Positions 52,336-62,288 of a stretch of DNA of 64,000 nt are shown piece by piece. The translations under genes were made by a program, and so were the position numbers. The notes beneath the pieces are model-generated. The model was not told the DNA's origin. It made no database searches and saw only the letters and a list, made by a program, of their open reading frames with translations. How positions within the stretch are numbered: position 1 is the first letter of the stretch; every line of letters begins with the position of its first letter. The stretch comes from Pararhodobacter oceanensis (GTDB taxonomy: Bacteria > Pseudomonadota > Alphaproteobacteria > Rhodobacterales > Rhodobacteraceae), in assembly GCF_003076755.1 (NCBI RefSeq), contig NZ_QDKM01000001.1:744001-808000 (forward strand), written 5' to 3'.

Positions 52336-54582
52336 TCAGCCGTCCAGCTTGGTGAAATCCGCCACCCCGCCGCAGATCGTGCGAATGCGGCTGAGCAGGT
52401 TGAGCCGGTTGCGGCGCAACACCTGACTGTCAGTGTTGATCTGCACCGCCTCGAAGAAGGCGTCGATGGGCGCGCGCAACCCCGCCATCGCGTGCATCGC
52501 CGCGGCGAAATCCTCGGCTTGCATGGCAGGCGTAATCGCGGCTTCGGCGCTGTCGAGGGCGGCAAACAGGGTGTGCTCCTCGTCGGTCTCGGCGTATTTC
52601 ACATCCGCGCCAAAGGAGTATTCGACGCCGTCGTTTTCCTCGGCTTGGGTAAGGATCGAATTGGCGCGTTTGAACCCTTGCAGCAGGTTCGGGCCGTCCG
52701 CGGTTTTCAGCAGTTCACTGAGCGCCCTGGCGCGTTTGACCAGCAAGGTCAGGTCATCGTTGCCGGGCATGGCAAGGCAGGCGTCGATGACGTCATGGCG
52801 GATGCCCTGATCGCGTAGGTAGACCTTCAGGCGGTCGTGGAGGAAAGTGAGGAGGTCTTGTGCCAAAGAGAGCCCCAGAGCAACGTCTGGGCGCGCCTCT
52901 GTCGGCGCCTTGTCCAATTCTCTGGCTCGGATCTTTTCATCTTCAAATTGTGCCGCGAAAGCTTGAAGAACGTCATCATTAACTTGGCCCCTGAGAGCTT
53001 CGATCGCAGGACGAACTGGGGCGAAATCTTCCTCCGCGGCTAAATGGCCCACATGCTTCGCGAGCGCAAGAAATGCTCGCTCGTAGAGCGAAAGGCGCAA
53101 TGCATTGGTCACTACTAGCCTAATCACCCCGAGCGCAGCGCGGCGCAGGGCAAAGGGGTCTTTGGAGCCGGTGGGTTTCTCATTGATCGCCCAGAAGCCG
53201 GTGAGCGTGTCGATTTTATCGGCCAGCGCGACGGCGACGGAGATGGGGTCGCTGGGCACGTCATCCGAGGGGCCAAGCGGCTGGTAGTGGGCTTTACAGG
53301 CATTCGCCACCGCATCGGGCAGCCCCGCCGCGCGCGCGTAATAGACGCCCATGGTGCCCTGCAGCTCGGGGAACTCGCCGACCATCGCGGATTGCAGGTC
53401 GGCCTTGGCGATCTGTGCAGCCTGTTCGGCAAGGTCGGGATCAGCTTCGACCAAGGGCGCGATCTCGCGGGCAAGTGCAGAAATGCGATCTATCCGCGCT
53501 TTCTGGCTGCCGAGTTTGTTGTGGAAAGTCACATTTGTCAGACCTTCGGCCATGCCCGAAAGTCCGACATTCGCAATCACGCGTAAGTCATTCTCCCAAA
53601 AGAACTTTGCATCAGCGAGGCGGGCGGCCAGCACCTTTTGGTTGCCGCGCAGAATCGTCGCGCCTTGGTCCGCGGTGTCGCGGTTGGCGACTGTCACAAA
53701 TCGAACAATTCGCCCGTCTTTGGGATCGCGCAGGGAAAAGAACTTCTGGTGCTCGCGCATCGAGGTTTGCAGCACTTCGGGCGGCAGGTCGAGGAATTGC
53801 TCTTCGATCTCGCCGACCAGCACCACCGGCCATTCGACCAGCCCCGAGACCTCGGCCAAGAGGCCGGAGTCCTCGACCAGTTCCAGCCCCAAAGCAAAGG
53901 CGCGGGTCTCGATGTCATGGGCGATGCTCGCCGCGCGCTCTTCGGCGTCGAGCACCACAAAGGCGCGCTTCAGCTTGGCGGCGTAATCCTCAAAGCCGGT
54001 GACCTTGATCTCATCGGGCGCCATGAAACGGTGGCCGCGGGTGGTGTCGCCCGCGGTGATGCCGTCGAGTTCAAAGGGCACCACCTCGGTGCCGTCGTCG
54101 CGGGTCATCACGCAGAGGATCGAATGCAGCGGGCGCACCCAACGCAGGCTGCCCGCGCCCCAGCGCATCGACTTCGGCCATGGGAAATTGCGGATCGCGC
54201 TTTCCAGAACTTCGGCAAGGATCACCGGCGCCGCACGCCCCGGCTTTTCGATCGTGGCCAGATAAAACGCGCCCTTTTTATCCTCGCGCTGCTCCAGTTG
54301 CTCGAGCGTCAGTCCGGTCGAGCGCAGAAAGCCCTCGATGGCTTTCTCGGGCGCTGCGACCTTCGGGCCTTTGCGCTCTTCGCGCAGCGTCGGGCTTTGC
54401 TCGGACAGCCCCTCGATGGCCAGCGTCAAACGGCGCGGCGTCGAATAGGCGCGGGCATGGGCATAGGTCAGCCCGCCATCGACCAGACCATCGGTGACCA
54501 GTTTGCGCAGATCCTCGGCCGCGCGGCGTTGCATACGGGCGGGGATTTCTTCGGAGAAGAGTTCGATCAGAACATCGGGCAT
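52336..54582 (-). CDS. glyS: Glycyl-tRNA synthetase beta subunit
   Basis: GlyS forms the alpha2-beta2 glycyl-tRNA synthetase with GlyQ and carries editing-like and tRNA-binding functions. The 748-residue protein starts LIELFSEEIPARMQ, has KSMRWGAGSLRWVRPLHSI near 137 and ALADKIDTLTGFWAINEKPTGSKDP near 455 in typical order, and ends with a helical anticodon-binding domain. Patches near 52850-53130 and 53510-53600 have visibly lower G+C and uncommon codons compared with the rest of the gene, suggesting mosaic origin. It follows the DUF6446-like gene by eight bases. Confidence 0.95.
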   Translation of the reverse strand: MPDVLIELFSEEIPARMQRRAAEDLRKLVTDGLVDGGLTYAHARAYSTPRRLTLAIEGLSEQSPTLREERKGPKVAAPEKAIEGFLRSTGLTLEQLEQREDKKGAFYLATIEKPGRAAPVILAEVLESAIRNFPWPKSMRWGAGSLRWVRPLHSILCVMTRDDGTEVVPFELDGITAGDTTRGHRFMAPDEIKVTGFEDYAAKLKRAFVVLDAEERAASIAHDIETRAFALGLELVEDSGLLAEVSGLVEWPVVLVGEIEEQFLDLPPEVLQTSMREHQKFFSLRDPKDGRIVRFVTVANRDTADQGATILRGNQKVLAARLADAKFFWENDLRVIANVGLSGMAEGLTNVTFHNKLGSQKARIDRISALAREIAPLVEADPDLAEQAAQIAKADLQSAMVGEFPELQGTMGVYYARAAGLPDAVANACKAHYQPLGPSDDVPSDPISVAVALADKIDTLTGFWAINEKPTGSKDPFALRRAALGVIRLVVTNALRLSLYERAFLALAKHVGHLAAEEDFAPVRPAIEALRGQVNDDVLQAFAAQFEDEKIRARELDKAPTEARPDVALGLSLAQDLLTFLHDRLKVYLRDQGIRHDVIDACLAMPGNDDLTLLVKRARALSELLKTADGPNLLQGFKRANSILTQAEENDGVEYSFGADVKYAETDEEHTLFAALDSAEAAITPAMQAEDFAAAMHAMAGLRAPIDAFFEAVQINTDSQVLRRNRLNLLSRIRTICGGVADFTKLDG

Positions 54583-54590
54583 GGCTTGGC

Positions 54591-55118
54591 TCAGCTTTCA
54601 GGCGGGGGCGGACAGTGGGCGGGCAGCGGATCGTCGTCAAACAGCGCCGCACCGCAGGCATTGAGTTGCGGCCAGACATAGGCATGGCCATCGGGATAGA
54701 GCGCCATCACATGGTCGAAGCCGTAGGGCGCGTCTTGCTCGACCAGCACCGCGCGCGCGGCGCCCGCCTCGAGATCGGCGGCAATCGTGGCGGCGTCGAA
54801 GCAATCGAACCATGAGGGCGAGATCAGCGGTTCGGCATCCGTATAATCGACCAGTTCGGGCAGCGCGCCGGTAATTTCAAAACAGGCGCGGTAGCGCAGC
54901 GGCGAGGAGTCGCTGTCGATCCCCTCGAAACCCGCGATACTCAGATTGGCGACACCCTCGGGCGTGGCGATCGCATAGCCGATCTGCGGTTCGAGCCGGT
55001 CGTAATAGCCGTAGACCTGCGTGTAATAGATCCCCGCGCCGACAACCACCGCTGGCAGCACCAGCGCCAGCACCGCAAGCTGGCCTTTGGTCACGCGTTT
55101 GGTGACAGGCGTGGTCAC
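54591..55118 (-). CDS. DUF6446-like membrane-anchored protein between glyQ and glyS
   Basis: This 175-residue protein has one N-terminal membrane helix (about 12-32, [19 protein letters not shown]) and a periplasmic part with three to four cysteines (YRACFEI, WFDCFDA, NACGAAL, HCPPPP). It matches the small DUF6446 proteins seen between glyQ and glyS in Rhodobacteraceae. Its GTG start overlaps the glyQ stop as GTGA, so translation is coupled. It has no obvious link to tRNA charging and its function is unknown. Confidence 0.68.
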   Translation of the reverse strand: MTTPVTKRVTKGQLAVLALVLPAVVVGAGIYYTQVYGYYDRLEPQIGYAIATPEGVANLSIAGFEGIDSDSSPLRYRACFEITGALPELVDYTDAEPLISPSWFDCFDAATIAADLEAGAARAVLVEQDAPYGFDHVMALYPDGHAYVWPQLNACGAALFDDDPLPAHCPPPPES

Positions 55119-56044
55119 GCGGCCCACCCTCCGGCCTCGGTTTGCACAAAGGCATCGGCGCAGAGTTTGGCCAGCGCCCGCACGCGACCGATATAGGCCT
55201 GCCGCTCGGTGACCGAGATCACCCCGCGCGCGTCCAGAAGGTTGAACAGATGGCTGGCCTTGATGCATTGATCATAGGCCGGATGCACCATGATGATGCG
55301 CTTGCTGGTGGTCGGATCGTCATGCGGCGCGTCAAGAATGCGCTGGCACTCGGCCTCGGCATCCTCGAAATGCTGCAGCAGCATCGCGGTCTCGGCCTGA
55401 TCAAAGTTCCAGCGGCTGTATTCCTGCTCGGTCTGGCGGAACACATCGCCGTAACTCAGGGCAATCGGCGCCTCGGGGTCGTTGAACGGCATCTCCATCA
55501 CGTGGTCAACGCCAAGCACATACATCGCCAGCCGCTCGAGCCCATAGGTCAATTCGCCGGACACCGGCTTGCAGTCATGGCCGCCGACCTGCTGGAAATA
55601 GGTGAACTGGCTGACCTCCATCCCGTCGCACCAGACCTCCCAGCCCAAGCCCCAAGCGCCGAGCGTCGGGCTTTCCCAGTCGTCCTCGACAAAGCGGATA
55701 TCATGCAGCGCGTCGTCAATGCCGATGGCGCGCAGGCTGCCGAGATAGAGTTCCTGCAGGTCCGGCGGGCTGGGTTTGATCAGCACCTGATACTGGTAAT
55801 AATGCTGCAAACGGTTCGGGTTCTCGCCATAGCGCCCGTCGGTGGGGCGGCGCGAGGGCTGCACATAGGCGGCGGCCCAAGGCTGGCTGCCAAGGCTGCG
55901 AAGGGTGGTCGCCGGATGGAAGGTGCCAGCGCCGACCTCCATATCGTAAGGCTGCAGGATCGCGCAGCCCTTTTGCGCCCAATAGGCCTGAAGGCGCAGG
56001 ATGATTTCCTGAAAACTGCGGGGTTTGGTGGTGCTCTCAAGCAT
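55115..56044 (-). CDS. glyQ: Glycyl-tRNA synthetase alpha subunit
   Basis: GlyQ is the catalytic class II synthetase subunit that charges tRNA(Gly). The 309-residue protein has [19 protein letters not shown] near 31-49, [19 protein letters not shown] near 61-79, and [20 protein letters not shown] near 132-151, followed by [14 protein letters not shown] chose ATG 56044 ([14 protein letters not shown]), preceded by GAGG, over upstream in-frame starts. It leads the glyQ-DUF6446-glyS operon. Confidence 0.96.
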   Translation of the reverse strand: MLESTTKPRSFQEIILRLQAYWAQKGCAILQPYDMEVGAGTFHPATTLRSLGSQPWAAAYVQPSRRPTDGRYGENPNRLQHYYQYQVLIKPSPPDLQELYLGSLRAIGIDDALHDIRFVEDDWESPTLGAWGLGWEVWCDGMEVSQFTYFQQVGGHDCKPVSGELTYGLERLAMYVLGVDHVMEMPFNDPEAPIALSYGDVFRQTEQEYSRWNFDQAETAMLLQHFEDAEAECQRILDAPHDDPTTSKRIIMVHPAYDQCIKASHLFNLLDARGVISVTERQAYIGRVRALAKLCADAFVQTEAGGWAA

Positions 56045-56328
56045 CAAAGCCTCGATCCATGGCAGGGTCTGCGAAGGGGTCATGCACCGGCGGGCCCTCG
56101 GCATCTGGTCAGACACTGGCGGGCGGGCGGTACGCGCGTTGCCGCCTCAATAGGCAAGCCACTGCGCAGGGTCAACGCCAGCCCCCTGCCCGATTTCATG
56201 CAGAGCCGATAAAAAATAGCCAATTACACGGTTGAAGCCCCGAACTAACCAAGATTTTATCAGTAATAACCGCGTGACCCTGCTACGGTCGCTTGGGAAT
56301 CATAAGATCAACAAATTGTGGGACACCC

Positions 56329-58272
56329 GTGACAGATCGTATTTTTAGAAGTTTATTCACCGCCCTGCTCGTGCTGTTTCTGGCTCCGGTGGCTGCAATT
56401 GCGCAGGCGTCCTACTGGGTCCAGATCGAAGCACATGCGACATTACGCACCGCCGAAGATTTCGCCACCCGTTACCAGCAGCGGCTGGGCAATATCGCCG
56501 GTTTCCGCATTGCCGGTGGCTGGTATGCGCTGGCGATGGGACCATTTGCCAGCGAGGATGACGCCGAAACCCGCCGCGCGCAGCTTTTGGCCTCGCGCGA
56601 GATCCGCGGTGATGCCTATGTCACCGACAATGCGATCTACGGCCAGCAGTTCTGGCCGGTTGGCGGTCAGGCCGCCGCGTTGCAGCCGCTGAGCGTCGAA
56701 GGCGCAAGTGTCGCTCTTGCTGCCGCACCCGAGGCCGAGGCGAATGCCACGGCAGATGTCGCGACCACGGCCACTGATACCGGCAATGCGGTGGCGCAGG
56801 TGCTGGCACCGGTGCAGGAAACCGTCGAACTGGTTGAAACCGCCACTGATGTGATCCCCGAGGCGGTTGCCGAGACCGTCCTTGCCGCGGAGACCGAGCC
56901 TGCTCCGGTTGCGGAACCCGTTGCGGAACCCGAGCCCGAAATCATCGAGACCCTCGCCACCGCGCAGGCCGATGAGCGCCAGTTGACCCGCGACGACCGG
57001 ATTGCGATCCAGATCGCCCTGCAGTGGTTCGGCTTCTACCGCTCGGGCATCGACGCGCAATTCGGCCCCGGCACCCGCTCGGCGATCCGCAACTGGCAGA
57101 CCGACAAAGGCTATGAGCCTTGGGGCTTCCTGAGCACCTCGCAGCGGATGGAATTGCTCAACGGCTATGACGCCGCCGTCGCCCGCTATGCTTTCGCGCC
57201 GTTCCGCGATGAGGCTGCGGGGATCGAAATCACCCTGCCGCTGGGCATGCTGCAATTCGACCGCCACGAAGCGCCTTTCGCTCATTTCTCCGAGACCAAC
57301 GACAGTAACATGCGCGCCCTGCTGCTCAGCCAGGAAGGCTCGCAAGCGACGCTGTTTGGCCTTTATGAAATCCTGCAAACGCTGGAAATCATCCCGCTGG
57401 AAGGCGAGCGTGATCGCGGGCGTGACCGGTTTATCATCACCGGCCAGAGCGCCACGCAGCGCGCCCATGTCGAAGCGCGCCTGCAAAACGGCCAGATCAA
57501 GGGTTGGGCGCTGTTCTGGGAGCCTGCGGCAGATGCCGACGCTACGCTGGTGATCGATTCGATGCGCGACAGCTTCCGCCCGATCGAAGGCGTGCTGCCC
57601 TCGAACCTCGGCGCTGCCGCCTCGACCGTGGCGCGGCGTGACCTGATCGCAGGGCTGGACGTGCGCCGCCCCGACCGTTCGCGCACCGGCTTTTTCGTCG
57701 ATGCGGTGGGCACGGTGGTGACCAGCGCCGAAGCGGTGCAAAGCTGTGAGCGGGTGACGATTGACGAGGCTTATGGCGCCGATATCCGCACCGTCGACGC
57801 GGCCAACGGCATCGCGGTTCTCTCGCCGCAAGAGCCGCTGGTGCCCTTGGCCTTCGCGCAATTCGCCTCGGCCGCGCCGCGCGCCGGTTCGGACATCCGC
57901 GTCTCGGGCTTCAGCTATCAGGACACGCTGACCCGTCCGATCATCACCTTCGGCCAACTCAGCGAGTTGCAGGGGCTGAACGGCGAACCCGAGCTGCGCC
58001 GCCTGACCGTGGGCGCCGAAGCGGGCGATTCCGGCGGGCCGGTGTTCGACTCGAACGGCACCGTCATCGGCATGCTGCTGCCGCGTCCCGAGACCCCGGG
58101 CCGGATGCTGCCCGATGATGTGAATTTCGCGGTCTCCTCGAACGCGATCCTCTCGGCACTGCAAGGCGCGGGGCTGACCGGCACCCAAAGCCGCGTGGCG
58201 ATCCCGATGTCGGCGGAAATCCTCACCCGCGTCTCGGCGGATCTGACGGTTCTGGTCTCCTGCTGGAACTGA
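56329..58272 (+). CDS. Exported SPOR / peptidoglycan-binding / trypsin-fold protein, probably catalytically inactive
   Basis: This 647-residue protein has a signal peptide (to about residue 25). It contains a SPOR-like segment (28-110, SYWVQIEAHATLRTAEDFA), an Ala/Glu/Val/Pro-rich linker (115-215), a PG_binding_1-like domain (220-285, with FYRSGIDAQFGPGTRSAIRNW), and a trypsin-like region (about 450-645). The serine loop GDSGGPVF is intact. The expected TNAHxV histidine motif is replaced by TSAEAV, and the catalytic aspartate region reads AANGIAVL, so His and Asp both seem lost. It is probably a septal or peptidoglycan-linked pseudoprotease. The GTG start at 56329 is chosen to give the signal peptide. 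Confidence 0.82.
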   Translation: MTDRIFRSLFTALLVLFLAPVAAIAQASYWVQIEAHATLRTAEDFATRYQQRLGNIAGFRIAGGWYALAMGPFASEDDAETRRAQLLASREIRGDAYVTDNAIYGQQFWPVGGQAAALQPLSVEGASVALAAAPEAEANATADVATTATDTGNAVAQVLAPVQETVELVETATDVIPEAVAETVLAAETEPAPVAEPVAEPEPEIIETLATAQADERQLTRDDRIAIQIALQWFGFYRSGIDAQFGPGTRSAIRNWQTDKGYEPWGFLSTSQRMELLNGYDAAVARYAFAPFRDEAAGIEITLPLGMLQFDRHEAPFAHFSETNDSNMRALLLSQEGSQATLFGLYEILQTLEIIPLEGERDRGRDRFIITGQSATQRAHVEARLQNGQIKGWALFWEPAADADATLVIDSMRDSFRPIEGVLPSNLGAAASTVARRDLIAGLDVRRPDRSRTGFFVDAVGTVVTSAEAVQSCERVTIDEAYGADIRTVDAANGIAVLSPQEPLVPLAFAQFASAAPRAGSDIRVSGFSYQDTLTRPIITFGQLSELQGLNGEPELRRLTVGAEAGDSGGPVFDSNGTVIGMLLPRPETPGRMLPDDVNFAVSSNAILSALQGAGLTGTQSRVAIPMSAEILTRVSADLTVLVSCWN

Positions 58273-58292
58273 TCCACAGCTTATAAACCACA

Positions 58293-58322
58293 ACGGGCGG
58301 CCCCTGATCGGGCCGCCCGTTT
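58293..58322 (+). terminator. Terminator after the pseudoprotease gene
   Basis: ACGGGCGGCCC and GGGCCGCCCGT arms enclose a six-base loop and are followed by TTTG. The stem begins 20 bases after the stop. Confidence 0.8.
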
Positions 58323-58445
58323 GCATTGTGCAGATCATGCCTCCAAGGCTTCGCATCTTCGCCTGTTGTGGTCATACAGGGATGGCCAAGCCGATGCCCT
58401 CGCGCCGATTGGTCACCTCACCCCGAGGCCGCCCCTGCCCTGCGA

Positions 58446-59894
58446 TCAACTGCGCCAGAACCGTGGCAGCAGGATCACCAGCACCGCGATCATCTCCAGC
58501 CGCCCCATCAACATCGCCGCGGTCATCAGCCATTTGGCGCTGTCGGGAAAGGCATCCATCGCGCCGGTCGGCCCGACACCCGCGCCGAACGCAGGGCCAA
58601 TGTTGCAAATCGAGGTCCATGCGGCGGTGAAGGCGGTGCGCATCTCGAGGCCGGTCAGCGACAACCCGATGGTCAGAATGCCGAAGCCCAGCACAAAGGC
58701 CGAGAACATCACCACCACCGAGACCACCACATCATCATCCAGCCGCCGCCCGTCGAGATGCAGCAATATCACCCGATTGGGCGAGACCAACTGCCGCAAC
58801 TGCGCGCGGATCGCCTCGAACAGCACCAGAAAGCGGAACACTTTCAGCGAGCAGCCGGTCGAGGCGGTGCAAGACCCGATGAACCCGCCGACAATGAACA
58901 CAAGGATCGGGAAATCTCCCCAAGACCCCACGTCGGCGCTGCCGTAACCGGTGCCCGAGAACAGCGACACCACATTGAAGGTCGCCTCGCGGATGATCGG
59001 CTCGATCGCCGCTTCGCTGTGGAACGCGCGATATAGCGACACCAGCGCGATTGCATAGAGCGTCCAGCGGAAATAGGCGCGCACCTGAATGTCGCGAAAC
59101 AGCGGCGTGACCGATCCGTTGACCATCTGCACATAGCGGATGAACGGCAGACCGGCGAGCCACATGAAAGCGGCGCTGATCCAGTGGATCTGGCCGTCGA
59201 ACTCGCCAAACGAGGTGTCGCGGGTGGAGAACCCGCCGGTCGAGACCGTGGTCAGCGCATGGTTGATCGCATCAAACGCGCCCATCCCGCCAACCAGATA
59301 GGAGAGCGCGCAGAGCACCGTCAGACCGGCGTAGATCTGCACCAGCATCCAGCTGATATCGGCGGCGCGCGGCAGCACTTTGCCCATCGTGTCAAAGCCT
59401 TCCGAGCGGAAATGCTGCATGCCGCCAACCTTCATCACCGGAAAGAAGATCAGCGCCACGATCACGATCCCCAGCCCGCCCAGCCATTGCAACATCGAGC
59501 GCCAGAGCGTCAGACCGGGGGGCAGACCATCGAGCCCGACCAGAATCGTCGAGCCGGTGGTGGTCAGCCCCGACATCGATTCGAAAATCGCATCGGTCCA
59601 GCCGATATGCCCCAGCCCCAGCATCAGGGGCACCGCGCCGAACAGCGGCAGCACGGTCCATGTCAGCGTGGTCAGGAGGAACGACTGCCGCAGGGTCAGC
59701 GCCGCGCCAAGGCTGTTGGCGGTGGTCAGGATCAGCGCCCCGCCCGCCACCATGGTGACAAAGGCCGATTGGACGAACACCTTCCAATCAGAGCTGCCAG
59801 CGGTGATATCGACCGCAAGCGGCACGATCATCAGCGCCCCGAGGGACACCAGCAACCAGCCGATAATATGGGCGACGGGTCTGAAATCAATCAT
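58446..59894 (-). CDS. trkH: Potassium uptake channel protein TrkH
   Basis: TrkH is the membrane channel of the Trk K+ uptake system, gated by cytosolic TrkA. The 482-residue protein has about ten hydrophobic helices and four P-loop filter segments: SMSGLTTTGSTI near 112, TTVSTGGFST near 222, FSGTGYGSAD near 315 and GSCTASTGCSLK near 345. AAGG precedes ATG 59894, and a 55-residue upstream extension is rejected. TrkA is not in the window. Confidence 0.93.
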   Translation of the reverse strand: MIDFRPVAHIIGWLLVSLGALMIVPLAVDITAGSSDWKVFVQSAFVTMVAGGALILTTANSLGAALTLRQSFLLTTLTWTVLPLFGAVPLMLGLGHIGWTDAIFESMSGLTTTGSTILVGLDGLPPGLTLWRSMLQWLGGLGIVIVALIFFPVMKVGGMQHFRSEGFDTMGKVLPRAADISWMLVQIYAGLTVLCALSYLVGGMGAFDAINHALTTVSTGGFSTRDTSFGEFDGQIHWISAAFMWLAGLPFIRYVQMVNGSVTPLFRDIQVRAYFRWTLYAIALVSLYRAFHSEAAIEPIIREATFNVVSLFSGTGYGSADVGSWGDFPILVFIVGGFIGSCTASTGCSLKVFRFLVLFEAIRAQLRQLVSPNRVILLHLDGRRLDDDVVVSVVVMFSAFVLGFGILTIGLSLTGLEMRTAFTAAWTSICNIGPAFGAGVGPTGAMDAFPDSAKWLMTAAMLMGRLEMIAVLVILLPRFWRS

Positions 59895-59998
59895 GGCAAA
59901 GCCTTGGCGGCGGCGCGCAGCGCTGTCAAGCGGCTCCGGTCTGCGGTGCGGGGCGCGCGCCTGCTGTCCAAGGCGCGAAAGCGGCGCGTCACAAGGGG

Positions 59999-60958
59999 TT
60001 AGGGCAGCGTGTGGATCGGACAATCGGCGCTCAGCCGCGCCACATCCTCGGCGCGGCACAGCGCGCTGCCCGGCGTCATCACCGCCGCCGAGGCCGCCGC
60101 TGTGCCCATGCGCAGGGCCTCGGCCAGATCGGCGCCCTGCGCCAATGCCAGCGCGAATCCGCCAGTGAAACTATCACCCGCGCCGACCTTGCTTGCCACC
60201 GACACGTCAGGCGGCGCGCAGTGCAAACGCAAGGTTTTGGAGGCCAAAACCGAGCCCTCGGCGCCGCGCGCCAGTATCACCACCTGCGCCACGCCGCCGC
60301 GCACCAAAGACTGCGCGAAATCCAGACTGTCACTCACAGTGTCCAGCGCCCGCCCGGCCAGCGCCTCGGATTCGCGCAGATCCATACGCAGCGCAAACAG
60401 CGGCTGCTGCGGGTCGGGATGCGCCACCAGATAGGACAGTGCGCTGCCCGAGGTATCGACGATCAGTCTGGACGGCGCCACCTGCCGCGCCAGCTCCTGC
60501 GCGAAATCATCCGGCACCCCCTGCGGCTGGCTGCCCGAGAGCACCACCACAGCCCCCGCGCCGATCCGCTGGCTTTCCTCGCGCACCCGCGTCAGAAACG
60601 CCGCCGCCAGATCCCCGGACCACAGCGGGCCGGGCATCACGAAACGGTATTGCGCAGCGGTCTCCTCCTCGGTCACCGCAAGGCTCTGCCGCGTCTCGCT
60701 CTCAATGCGGAACCGCGCCACAGTGACGCCCGAGGGCTCGAGCAGTTTCATCACCCGCGCGCCGGTGACACCGCCTAGCGCCGCCGCTGCCGTCGCCTGC
60801 CCGCCCAGCGCGGCAATCGCCCGCGCAACATTGATCCCGCCGCCGCCCGGCTCTTCGCGCGGGTCTTGCAGTCGCAGCTTGGGGCCGGCGCTGACCTGCG
60901 GGGTCGCAGCGCTCAGATCAAGGCAGGGGTTCAGGGTGATGGTCAGGATTTCGGACAT
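59999..60958 (-). CDS. pfkB: PfkB-family sugar kinase (1-phosphofructokinase type)
   Basis: This 319-residue ribokinase-fold kinase has the substrate motif GGGGINVARAIAALGG near 37-52 and the C-terminal signature KVGAGDSFTGGF near 253-264 with the catalytic aspartate. It belongs to the 1-phosphofructokinase/6-phosphofructokinase-2/tagatose-6-phosphate kinase subfamily. No fructose PTS gene lies nearby, so a PfkB-like phosphofructokinase or other sugar-phosphate kinase role is more likely than FruK. It lies 104 bases upstream of trkH on the same strand. Confidence 0.85.
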   Translation of the reverse strand: MSEILTITLNPCLDLSAATPQVSAGPKLRLQDPREEPGGGGINVARAIAALGGQATAAAALGGVTGARVMKLLEPSGVTVARFRIESETRQSLAVTEEETAAQYRFVMPGPLWSGDLAAAFLTRVREESQRIGAGAVVVLSGSQPQGVPDDFAQELARQVAPSRLIVDTSGSALSYLVAHPDPQQPLFALRMDLRESEALAGRALDTVSDSLDFAQSLVRGGVAQVVILARGAEGSVLASKTLRLHCAPPDVSVASKVGAGDSFTGGFALALAQGADLAEALRMGTAAASAAVMTPGSALCRAEDVARLSADCPIHTLP

Positions 60959-61018
60959 TCACGGCCCTCTTTGCAAGTGTCGCCGTGATCGCTGCTGCCT
61001 GTCCTGCATCCGATCATA

Positions 61019-62140
61019 TTACCCGATATGGATCAGCGTCGAGAAGAGTTTGGGATCAAGGCTCTGCGCCTCGAAGGCGGCACCACGGGTCAACACGCTG
61101 ACCGCATCATGGCTGTGCAGGCTCTCTTGATGGCTGGCCACGACGCGGAAATCGCCGATCCGTGCGTCACCCTCCAAAGCCTCGCAAAACAGCCGCGCGG
61201 CATCCTCGACAAAGATCGGATTGGCGGCGTTGAGTTCGGCAAAGGCCTGTTCATCCTCGCGTTTGACCATCACCTGCGTTTCCGTGGGCACGGCGCTGCG
61301 GCAGGCGTCGATCAGGTCTTCGAACCACAGCACTTTGCCGGGCAGAACCTCGACCGAGATCCGCGCCACCGAGCGCTGCGAATGCGGCGTCGCCAGTTGC
61401 CCGCGCCCTGCGCGCGCGTGTTCGCTGAGTTCCAGCGAGCAGGGGCAGGTCGAGGAATAGACGTAATCGAGATGGATAAACTGCCGCCGCACGCCGCCGG
61501 TATCGACCAGCTCCAGCGCGATATCGTAATATTGCCAACCGGTCAGCCCCGAACGCAGGCTGTTGACCTTCAGCGGGAAAGAAAACCGCATCTGGATGCG
61601 CGCATCGAAACTCTCGAGGTCGTTCTTATAGTCATCCAGCGCCGCCTCGACGACCTGCGAACTAAAGCGCTTTTCGGCATGCACATAGAAACTGCGCATG
61701 ATCCGCGACATATTGATGCCCTTTTTCTCGGCCTCAAGGCTGACCGTGCCGGTGATCGAGGCCTGCAACGTCACATCGCCATGCTCAGCACTATCGCCAC
61801 CGCCATCGCGGGTCATGAACCGGATCGGCAGGCGGAAATTGGAAATCCCCACATGCTGGATCGCCGTCCGCGCGCCTTTGATCAGGCTCGACGGGCCGTT
61901 CTGTAAATCCGGCATGGTGCGTTTATAGGCGGTATCGGCCTCGAACTCGGCGGGGTAATCGCGGCGGAATTCGGGATAGGCGGGGTCAGGCTCACCGGGC
62001 AAAAGACGACGCAGCGCGGGGTCCATCGCCGCAAGCTGCGCATCGCTGGCGCGCGCGGCAAAGGCGCGCAACACGTCCAGCGCGGCCTCGGCCTGTGCGG
62101 TATCCGGCTCGAAATCAGCCGCAGGTTTCTGGATATTCAT
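61019..62140 (-). CDS. folE2: GTP cyclohydrolase FolE2
   Basis: FolE2 converts GTP to dihydroneopterin triphosphate for folate (and queuosine) synthesis, using a less metal-demanding active site than FolE. The 373-residue T-fold protein has HVGISNFRLPIRF near 97-109, KKGINMSRIMRSFYV near 140-154 and CPCSLELSEHARAG near 234-247. The length is on the long side because of a 70-residue N-terminal region. It lies upstream of pfkB by 60 bases. In some bacteria it is Zur-controlled, but no Zur box was recognised here. Confidence 0.93.
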   Translation of the reverse strand: MNIQKPAADFEPDTAQAEAALDVLRAFAARASDAQLAAMDPALRRLLPGEPDPAYPEFRRDYPAEFEADTAYKRTMPDLQNGPSSLIKGARTAIQHVGISNFRLPIRFMTRDGGGDSAEHGDVTLQASITGTVSLEAEKKGINMSRIMRSFYVHAEKRFSSQVVEAALDDYKNDLESFDARIQMRFSFPLKVNSLRSGLTGWQYYDIALELVDTGGVRRQFIHLDYVYSSTCPCSLELSEHARAGRGQLATPHSQRSVARISVEVLPGKVLWFEDLIDACRSAVPTETQVMVKREDEQAFAELNAANPIFVEDAARLFCEALEGDARIGDFRVVASHQESLHSHDAVSVLTRGAAFEAQSLDPKLFSTLIHIG

Positions 62141-62288
62141 CGCTCGCCCCCCAAAACATGACGATCACCTTGCTCGACCTGTGGCTCGGCCCGTCCCCGG
62201 GCACTTAGGGCCTATAAGGTAAACCTCACACGCGCAGTTTCAACGGTCATACGCGCCAATCTCGCCATCGGATCACCCTTTGGCGACA

